Of a stretch of DNA of 19,660 nt, positions 14,537 to 19,660 are shown piece by piece (within the stretch, counting starts at the first letter, position 1; each line of letters begins with the position of its first letter). Origin of the DNA: Nitrospira sp. UBA5698. Its GTDB lineage: Bacteria; Nitrospirota; Nitrospiria; Nitrospirales; Nitrospiraceae. The notes beneath the pieces are model-generated. The model was not told where the DNA came from and searched no databases. It was given only the letters and a program-made list of their open reading frames with translations. The translations under genes were made by a program, and so were the position numbers. Where the stretch lies: contig DIHK01000073.1 of NCBI GenBank assembly GCA_002420115.1, forward strand, positions 1 through 19,660, in the 5' to 3' direction.

Positions 14537-15793
14537 GATTACGATGTGAAAGATATCAAGCTGGCAGACCAAGGCAAACTGAAGATCGAATGGGCCGAAG
14601 CCACGATGCCCGTCTTACGGCTGATTCGTAAGCGGTTCAAGAAACAGCAGCCATTGAAGGGCGTTCGAGTGACCGCCTGCTTACACGTCACCACGGAAAC
14701 GGCGAACCTAGCCATCACGCTGAAAGCTGGTGGGGCTGATGTCCGCCTCTGTGCGTCAAATCCATTGAGCACACAAGACGATGTGGCTGCAGCCTTGGTT
14801 CAGCATGAAGGGATCCCGACCTTTGCCATCAAGGGTGAAGACAATCCCACCTACTATCGTCACATTGAGTCGGCGATCGCCCATCGTCCACACGTCACCA
14901 TGGACGACGGTGCCGATGTGGTCTCACACCTCCATTCCAAGCGGAAAGAACTCTTGAAGAATGTCATCGGTGGAACAGAAGAGACCACCACTGGTGTCAT
15001 TCGCTTGCGGAGCATGGCAGACAAGAAAGTGCTCAAATTCCCTGTGATCTCTGTCAACGATGCCGATACCAAGCACATGTTCGACAATCGCTACGGCACG
15101 GGCCAATCCACCATGGACGGCATCATCCGAGCGACCAACCGCTTGGTCTGCGGCTCCGTCGTAGTCGTGGTCGGCTATGGCTGGTGCGGACGCGGCATCG
15201 CCATGCGCGCCAAGGGCATGGGGGCCGATGTCATCGTGACCGAGATTGATCCATTGAAAGGTCTGGAAGCCGTCATGGATGGCTTCCGTGTCATGCCGAT
15301 GGAACTGGCCGCGCCGGTCGGCGACTTTTTCGTCACCGTGACGGGCAACATCCATGTCATCCGGGGTGAGCATTTCGCCGCGATGAAAGACGGAGCCATC
15401 GTCTGCAACAGCGGACACTTCAATGTTGAGCTTGATATCCCAGCCCTTGAGAAAATGGCCGGTAAGCGCCGGGTGGTTCGCACCGGCGTCGAAGAATTCA
15501 CCATCAAGAAAAACGGGCATCGTGTCAGCCTGCTCGGCGAGGGCCGACTCGTCAACCTGGCCACCGCTGAGGGTCATCCTTCCAGCGTGATGGATATGAG
15601 CTTTGCCAACCAAGCGCTCGGTGCGGAGTACATTGTTAAAAATTACAAACAGCTCGAAAAGAAGGTCTATCCGGTTCCTGAAGTGATCGATAAGGAAATT
15701 GCCAAGCTTAAGTTGGCAGGCATGGGCGTGGCCATCGACACCCTGACGGCGGAACAGCGGAAGTATCTCGCTTCCTGGGAAATGGGGACATAG
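14534..15793 (+). CDS. ahcY: Adenosylhomocysteinase (S-adenosyl-L-homocysteine hydrolase)
   Basis: The 419-residue protein reversibly splits S-adenosylhomocysteine to adenosine and homocysteine, removing the product that inhibits methyltransferases. Visible sites are the substrate-domain CLHVTTETANL (49-60), MDDGADVVSHLH (123-134), GGTEETTTGV (146-155), VNDADTKHMFDNRYGTGQS, and the NAD-binding VGYGWCGRGIAMRAKGMGA (213-231). The later CNSGHFN and EGRLVNLA are also present. It is the shorter form seen in archaea and Thermotoga-like bacteria: no ~40-residue insertion, and it ends YLASWEMGT rather than the eukaryotic KPDHYRY. It pairs with metK upstream. A strong terminator follows at 15936. Confidence 0.97.
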   Translation: MDYDVKDIKLADQGKLKIEWAEATMPVLRLIRKRFKKQQPLKGVRVTACLHVTTETANLAITLKAGGADVRLCASNPLSTQDDVAAALVQHEGIPTFAIKGEDNPTYYRHIESAIAHRPHVTMDDGADVVSHLHSKRKELLKNVIGGTEETTTGVIRLRSMADKKVLKFPVISVNDADTKHMFDNRYGTGQSTMDGIIRATNRLVCGSVVVVVGYGWCGRGIAMRAKGMGADVIVTEIDPLKGLEAVMDGFRVMPMELAAPVGDFFVTVTGNIHVIRGEHFAAMKDGAIVCNSGHFNVELDIPALEKMAGKRRVVRTGVEEFTIKKNGHRVSLLGEGRLVNLATAEGHPSSVMDMSFANQALGAEYIVKNYKQLEKKVYPVPEVIDKEIAKLKLAGMGVAIDTLTAEQRKYLASWEMGT

Positions 15794-15801
15794 AGAGCAT
15801 A

Positions 15802-15914
15802 GTGCGGCGCGGGCACTCTCGGTGCTCGCTCACCGCGCATACAAGATCGATTAGATTTCTGATAGTTGGCGATGCTCGGTGAATGCGCGCAGTGCGAGAG
15901 CACCCGCACCGCAC
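15802..15914. repeat. Large imperfect palindrome, REP-doublet-like
   Basis: The left arm 15802-15840 and right arm 15872-15914 flank a 31-base AT-richer spacer. The outer stem pairs 15802-15821 with 15895-15914: 17 of 20 positions are Watson-Crick, and the other three would be G-U pairs if the minus strand were transcribed. The inner stem pairs 15830-15840 with 15872-15882 at 10 of 11 positions. Each arm also folds locally: GCAC-TCTCG-GTGC (15813-15825) and GTGC-GAGA-GCAC (15892-15903). It starts 9 bases after the ahcY stop. It could be a dispersed repeat of the REP/REPIN kind or a structured RNA. Confidence 0.65.
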
Positions 15915-15935
15915 CAGCAAGAAGAGAAAGAAGGG

Positions 15936-15965
15936 AAAGGCCACCTCAGTTGAGGTGGCCTTTTT
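15936..15965 (+). terminator. Strong rho-independent terminator after ahcY
   Basis: AAAGGCCACCTCA (15936-15948) pairs perfectly with TGAGGTGGCCTTT (15951-15963), followed by T's to 15965. Effectively this is a 12-bp stem with an AGTT tetraloop and a U-tract. On the minus strand the stem is followed by TTTCCCTTTC, so it may work in both directions. It separates the metK-ahcY unit from the IDO-like gene. Confidence 0.9.
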
Positions 15966-15994
15966 CATTCAGCCATGAGCGTCCCTCCTCGATA

Positions 15995-16030
15995 CTCTCT
16001 CAAAGAGATCCTGGTGAAGGAATGAGAGAG
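15995..16030 (+). promoter_or_regulatory. Leader inverted repeat upstream of the IDO-like gene
   Basis: CTCTCTCA (15995-16002) is a perfect reverse complement of TGAGAGAG (16023-16030). The same left segment can instead pair locally, TCTCT (15996-16000) with AGAGA (16004-16008). The two folds exclude each other, as in attenuators. If the promoter lies downstream of this site, it would act as a DNA operator rather than RNA. Confidence 0.3.
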
Positions 16031-16110
16031 GTCTCCCCAATTTCATGAGTCAACCGAAAGCAATTGCAATCTCATCCTGGAGTGGTAGAGTGGGGGGCGA
16101 GGAGGACTGT

Positions 16111-17313
16111 ATGACGTCCCGCGCGTTCCAATCGCTGTCGCTTGCAGATTTTGGAATCGCTCCTGAACAGGGTTTCCTCCCCGCTGATCCTTGTGAGTCA
16201 CTGCCGGACTGTCCGACGCTCAACTACCTCAGTCATGAACTCCCCAAGTTGTTAAGCGCCCGACAAGTCCGGCGATTTATCAATGAAGAGCCATCGTTTC
16301 TGCCATCCATCCCATCGAGTTGGGGCGAGGATGACTATCGTACCGTAATGCGTATCCTCTCCTTTGCCGGCCACGCCTATGTGTGGGAAACACCAGGGCA
16401 ACCGGCGGCCAAGCTCCCTCCTCAACTCGCACGCCCCTGGCACGAGATAGGCCAGAAGCTCGGTCGCCCCCCGGTCCTCTCCTACGCTTCCTATGTGCTG
16501 GATAACTGGCGCCGTCTCGATAACACGAAGCCGATTCAGCTCGACAACATCGTACTGCTGCAGAACTTTCTCGGTGGGCTGGATGAGGAGTGGTTCGTCG
16601 TAGTCCATATCCAGATCGAGCAGCAAGCAGGCCCTGGCCTCGATGGCCTGATACAGGCGATCAACGGAGCTGCAAACGGGAAGGACGATGAAGTTCTGCT
16701 GGGGTTACATGCCCTGGCATCCGCACAAACCGCCATGCGAGACACGCTGCTGCGCATGAAGGAGCGCTGCGATCCCTATGTCTATTACACCCGCGTGAGA
16801 CCCTACATCCATGGCTGGAAGAATAGCCCGTCATTACCAAACGGGCTCATCTATGACAATGTGGAAGCCTATGCCCAACAACCGCAGCAGTTCCGTGGTG
16901 AGACTGGAGCCCAGAGTTCGATCGTGCCATGTCTGGATGCAGGCCTAGGCATTCACCATGCCCCTGATCCTTTGACAGTCTACCTACAAGAGATGCGGGA
17001 GTACATGCCACCCCGCCACCGCGCTTTGATTCAAGCTCTGGAGAGTCAAACTGATCGCAACGGGCGCGCCCTCCTGTCGGGCTATGTCCATGAGCGCAAG
17101 CAGAGCCATCCCAAACTCTGGGCCGCCTACTGTGCTTGCGTCGACCTGCTGGCACAGTTCCGGGAAATCCACATCGGCTACGCCGACAGCTACATCAATC
17201 GACAGAATCAAACGAGCACGACCAACCCCACGGCGGTAGGCACCGGCGGCACACCGTTCATGACTTACCTCCAAAAGCATCTGGACGAGACAAGACTAGC
17301 CATCGCATCCTAA
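16111..17313 (+). CDS. Indoleamine 2,3-dioxygenase family haem protein
   Basis: I place the start at ATG 16111, since GAGGAGG (16099-16105) lies 5 bases ahead; this gives 400 residues, close to the 403 of human IDO1. Family landmarks appear in order: PPVLSYASYVLDNW (120-133), YYTRVRPYIHGWK with the IDO1 Arg231 equivalent Arg230, and GLIYDN. GETGAQSSIVPCLDAGLGI (263-281), EYMPPRHRALIQALES, the proximal haem ligand candidate His354 in FREIHIGYADSYI, and the C-terminal GTGGTPFMTYLQ loop follow. IDO opens the indole ring of tryptophan with O2 to N-formylkynurenine. By my hand alignment the IDO1 Ser167 position is His166 here. No signal peptide is seen, so it should be cytoplasmic. A formamidase-family gene lies ~1.5 kb away. 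Tryptophan is the likely but unproven substrate; related haem dioxygenases use other indoles. Confidence 0.88.
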   Translation: MTSRAFQSLSLADFGIAPEQGFLPADPCESLPDCPTLNYLSHELPKLLSARQVRRFINEEPSFLPSIPSSWGEDDYRTVMRILSFAGHAYVWETPGQPAAKLPPQLARPWHEIGQKLGRPPVLSYASYVLDNWRRLDNTKPIQLDNIVLLQNFLGGLDEEWFVVVHIQIEQQAGPGLDGLIQAINGAANGKDDEVLLGLHALASAQTAMRDTLLRMKERCDPYVYYTRVRPYIHGWKNSPSLPNGLIYDNVEAYAQQPQQFRGETGAQSSIVPCLDAGLGIHHAPDPLTVYLQEMREYMPPRHRALIQALESQTDRNGRALLSGYVHERKQSHPKLWAAYCACVDLLAQFREIHIGYADSYINRQNQTSTTNPTAVGTGGTPFMTYLQKHLDETRLAIAS

Positions 17314-17350
17314 GCGGGTAGATACTTGTTAAATGCGATGGTTGTGCCTG

Positions 17351-18370
17351 TTACCCGGGACAGGCGAGAGATTCAGACGTTGGAGTAATGGCCCTTGGCC
17401 CTCGAAAGGAGAACACTGAAGGTTGTTCAAAAAATGCCTGAGTTACGTGCTGAGCCATGAGAAGAAGCCCTCGGTCAAGCTCATCGATAAGGAGTTTAGC
17501 GTCGTTCTCCCTCCACTCATCAATACGATGACTCCCTCCTTCAAACTCCCAGGTTCGATGACGAATACAGCCCTGATCATCGGTGCGAAGAAGTGTCGTT
17601 TCAACGTAAACAAACAGCCGAAAAGAGTCTTCGGGGTCCGACCCGCGAAACTCGATTAGTGGGATTCGTACCTTGAGGAGAGTCTGTACTCCCCTGTCAC
17701 GGAGTGCCCAGTATCGTGCCCCTTTCGCGCTGTTGTTAGATTCACTGTGTAGGTTCGCTGGATCAACCGGCAACTCTGAAAGCTGTTCGAAATGGTAGGC
17801 CTGGTGTGTCTGAGCCATTTCCCAGACGTGATCCCGCAGCCGTTCGGGAAGGCCAAACGCATCGATCGATTGTTGAACCGCTTGAATAACGGCTTCTTCT
17901 GGCAAATCTATCAACGGAGGATTCGAATATGTTTTTCTGTCAATGGCACCCACAACTCCACCGACGATACCCCCGCCAGTCATGAGCACTCCTTTGAACA
18001 ATGCCGTGAACAATACCGACGCAATCGACTCGTTAAAGCATAACCTACTACGAGGGGTACGACATACAGGGCGAGGATTAATGGGGGAGCGATAATCCAC
18101 CCATTTGGCTCCATCGATGGCCCCCTGTCCGGCATCACTCAGGCGGTCCTGCATGGCTTGTAGTCCATCGTCGATAATGGACGGGTCTCGAGAATACTGA
18201 GTCTCCAGCCTCGACACTTCCGCCGCGATGCCAATCGTTCCCAGTGCCTGTCGCTCCGTCTCCGTAAGAGGTAACAAGAAGGTCACACTCTGGCTTGCGC
18301 AGGACATGAGCATGAGTTGCGAACCAAGTACAAGAAGACTCCTGCCAAACCTAGTCATGCGGTGTACCAT
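17351..18370 (-). CDS. Hypothetical lipoprotein with glycine zipper
   Basis: From ATG 18370 the protein has 339 residues. A short basic start (VHRMTRFGR) and hydrophobic stretch lead to a lipobox LMSC with Cys24. The mature N-terminus contains LTETERQALGTIGIAAE. A hydrophobic segment with a glycine zipper, TGGGIVGGVVGAI at about 131-143, could insert in a membrane. The remaining ~190 residues are mixed alpha/beta (for example VQTLLKVRIPLIEFRG and DSFRLFVYVETTLLRT), reminiscent of periplasmic domains. I do not recognise a named family. The frame is open to a GTG at 18436, and ATG 18358 is also possible; no start has a good ribosome-binding site. It converges on the IDO-like gene, 37 bases apart. 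Confidence 0.72.
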   Translation of the reverse strand: MVHRMTRFGRSLLVLGSQLMLMSCASQSVTFLLPLTETERQALGTIGIAAEVSRLETQYSRDPSIIDDGLQAMQDRLSDAGQGAIDGAKWVDYRSPINPRPVCRTPRSRLCFNESIASVLFTALFKGVLMTGGGIVGGVVGAIDRKTYSNPPLIDLPEEAVIQAVQQSIDAFGLPERLRDHVWEMAQTHQAYHFEQLSELPVDPANLHSESNNSAKGARYWALRDRGVQTLLKVRIPLIEFRGSDPEDSFRLFVYVETTLLRTDDQGCIRHRTWEFEGGSHRIDEWRENDAKLLIDELDRGLLLMAQHVTQAFFEQPSVFSFRGPRAITPTSESLACPG

Positions 18371-18461
18371 TGAAATAGCATCAATGCGTGGGATTCTACC
18401 ATCTGCTCGGAATGCCGTCTGTATGGACCGAAACACGTAGCCGACGGGTCAGTTAGGAAAC

Positions 18462-18644
18462 CTAGGACTTTGGAGGAGGTTGGATCAGTTGGTAGCAGAA
18501 GTCGGAGAGGTTTAATGCAATGGTCAGCCGTTCTTCTGGAGTCTGACGCCTCGCTCGCTCTATCTTGTCGTCAGCAAGCCGCTGACTCAGCTTGCTTGGT
18601 CGCCGTCCAGTTGATTGAGAAGCAGCCGGTTGCTGAGGCTTCAT
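18462..18644 (-). CDS. Small hypothetical protein (~60 aa)
   Basis: From ATG 18644 the predicted protein has 60 residues: a Gln/Ser/Pro-rich start, then the helical, charged DDKIERARRQTPEERLTIALNLSDFCYQL and a Pro-rich end. The pattern 'ARRxTPEERL-LAL-LSD' resembles short conserved helical proteins I have seen in environmental bacteria without known function. The frame extends to 18695, but that part looks less plausible. There is no clear Shine-Dalgarno; TATACT sits only ~9 bases before the ATG, so a very short or absent leader is possible. It is on the same strand as the lipoprotein, 91 bases upstream of its chosen start. Confidence 0.45.
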   Translation of the reverse strand: MKPQQPAASQSTGRRPSKLSQRLADDKIERARRQTPEERLTIALNLSDFCYQLIQPPPKS

Positions 18645-18809
18645 ACTGCACAAGTATACATGCGTCCTCAGAAACCTGAAAGAATGAGCTGGCAACTGCT
18701 ACAGTCTCAAGATCAGGACGCTCTAAGGGCCGATGCTTGGCAGTGGCTCAGGATCCTCTCCCAGGCCATCAACCAGACTAAATATCCAAGGGTAGTTTGG
18801 TCGTGAATG

Positions 18810-19640
18810 CTAGCGGGAGGTCGGTAGCACAGCAATGATCCTCAGCGGACCACCAGTCCCACCCTTGATCTTCATCGGCAGAGCGATGACATCAAAACCA
18901 CGATCAGGCAGATCATCCAGATTGGCCAGATTTTCAAACACCGACACATTGTGCGACAACAGCGCAACATGCGTCTCGAAAGCCGTCGATTGGCCGTAGT
19001 CGATTGACGCAGTGTCGATGCCGACCGCCGTCACGTGCCGTTCGCGAACTAGCCAGGCAGCAGCTTCTGGATGTAACCCTGGGAAATGCAGCGCCTGCAC
19101 TCCCTCCTGCCCCCTCATGTCTGTTCCTAAATAGTCCTTCCGACTCGGCCAGAACCGGGCATAGCCCGTATCCAGTAGGACGATGGCCCTCTCTGGAATT
19201 TGGCCAGATCGTGACTCCCACCGCATAAGATCATGAGCGGTAATTTGGCAATCCCTGTCATCCCCACATAGTCGTGTGAGGTCGATTCGAACACCAGCTC
19301 CCACTAAACGCTCGACTGGAATCTGGTCCAGCGTCTGCTTGCCTTCGGAAAAGTGAATCGGCGCATCGATATGGGTGCCGCCGTGTTCCGGCATTTCGAT
19401 CCGGTTAGACGAGTAATAATATCCTCGCTCCGTGTGCTCCGCATGCTGAACAACAAGTTTGAAATCCTGTTCAGTCGGCCAGACGATCGTATTTCCGCCA
19501 AACGAATGCGTCAGGTCAACAATCCGCGATTGTTCCCAGGCAATCCGACCGACCTGGCGATCACCAACACACCCCGCGCTTATAATGAAGCTCAGCGCTG
19601 TGATCAGCGTACTCACTCTATAGCTACGGCTTTTCCCCAT
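18810..19640 (-). CDS. Exported cyclase / kynurenine formamidase-family hydrolase
   Basis: The 276-residue protein has an N-terminal signal (KSRSYRVS, hydrophobic 11-22, then SAGC), possibly a lipoprotein with Cys24, although Ser at -3 is unusual. The mature domain is a complete cyclase/arylformamidase fold. IVDLTHSFGGNTIVWP (40-55) opens the domain. The metal motif HGGTHIDAPIHF (86-97) gives His86, His90 and Asp92 as metal ligands and His96 as the catalytic base. AIVLLDTGYARFW, GLHPEAAAWL, AVGIDTASIDYG and the closing LPMKIKGGTGGPLRIIAV follow. Family members hydrolyse amides or lactones; KynB turns N-formylkynurenine into kynurenine and formate. The nearby IDO-like gene makes that reaction attractive. 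But KynB is normally cytoplasmic and this protein appears exported, so another substrate is possible. Confidence 0.87.
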   Translation of the reverse strand: MGKSRSYRVSTLITALSFIISAGCVGDRQVGRIAWEQSRIVDLTHSFGGNTIVWPTEQDFKLVVQHAEHTERGYYYSSNRIEMPEHGGTHIDAPIHFSEGKQTLDQIPVERLVGAGVRIDLTRLCGDDRDCQITAHDLMRWESRSGQIPERAIVLLDTGYARFWPSRKDYLGTDMRGQEGVQALHFPGLHPEAAAWLVRERHVTAVGIDTASIDYGQSTAFETHVALLSHNVSVFENLANLDDLPDRGFDVIALPMKIKGGTGGPLRIIAVLPTSR

Positions 19641-19660
19641 GGTGTCTTCTTCGCGAGATG

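Larger units (their letters stand above)
15794..16110. other. Structured intergenic region between ahcY and the IDO-like gene
   Basis: It contains no gene. In order it holds a large imperfect palindrome (15802-15914), a rho-independent terminator (15936-15965) and a leader inverted repeat (15995-16030). It also carries a weak promoter-like pair, TTGCAA (16064-16069) and TAGAGT (16086-16091), with a 16-base spacer. An in-frame ATG at 16045 exists but lacks a ribosome-binding site. Confidence 0.6.

Noticed and set aside
14924..15613. 229-codon open frame antisense to ahcY
   Set aside because: Same reason: it is fully covered by a clear ahcY, with a His/Asp-rich translation typical of a shadow frame.
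16045..16110. Earlier ATG for the IDO-like protein
   Set aside because: No ribosome-binding site precedes 16045, whereas GAGGAGG precedes 16111, and the resulting length of 400 matches the family.

Overview
The window looks like chromosomal DNA of a free-living, aerobic or microaerophilic Gram-negative bacterium. It encodes a BamD-like outer-membrane assembly lipoprotein, several lipoproteins, exported c-type cytochrome and cupredoxins, and a ResA/TlpA-CcdA cytochrome c maturation pair. The mix of multihaem cytochrome, paired cupredoxins and lipobox-bearing hypotheticals reminds me of Nitrospira (Nitrospirota). That assignment is an inference from protein style, with no rRNA or marker phylogeny behind it. 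I see no insertion sequences, CRISPR arrays, tRNA, rRNA or phage genes.

Layout: (1) 1-954, 3' part of a SAM-dependent O-methyltransferase. (2) 1338-2589, a small lipoprotein followed by an SPFH/prohibitin-like protein. (3) 2917-3117, dodecin on the minus strand, separated from the SPFH gene by a gap with four inverted repeats. (4) 3581-6336, a periplasmic electron-transfer cluster: a four-haem cytochrome c and two small cupredoxins whose Cys-x-x-His copper loops lack the usual axial methionine. (5) 6626-9192, a PhoB/PhoR-type two-component pair with overlapping reading frames. (6) 9289-10281 (minus), a FabH-type ketoacyl-ACP synthase III, divergent from a BamD-like lipoprotein at 10434-11432. 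(7) 11528-12939 (minus), a ResA/TlpA-like thioredoxin followed by CcdA. (8) 13265-15793, metK and ahcY, which make SAM and clear S-adenosylhomocysteine. (9) 16111-19640, an indoleamine 2,3-dioxygenase (IDO) homologue, a glycine-zipper lipoprotein and a ~60-residue protein of unknown function, and an exported cyclase/kynurenine-formamidase-family protein.

How the genes work together: the thioredoxin and CcdA should keep apocytochrome cysteines reduced for haem attachment, and the four-haem cytochrome upstream is the obvious local client. MetK and AhcY support methyltransferases such as the one at the left edge. The most unusual content is the right-hand end. A full-length IDO-family haem dioxygenase lies about 1.5 kb from a metal-dependent formamidase-like hydrolase, so the first two steps of tryptophan-to-kynurenine breakdown may be encoded in one neighbourhood. 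However, the genes are on opposite strands and the hydrolase appears to be exported. Between ahcY and the IDO gene there is a ~113-base imperfect palindrome, a strong terminator and a possible two-state leader hairpin.
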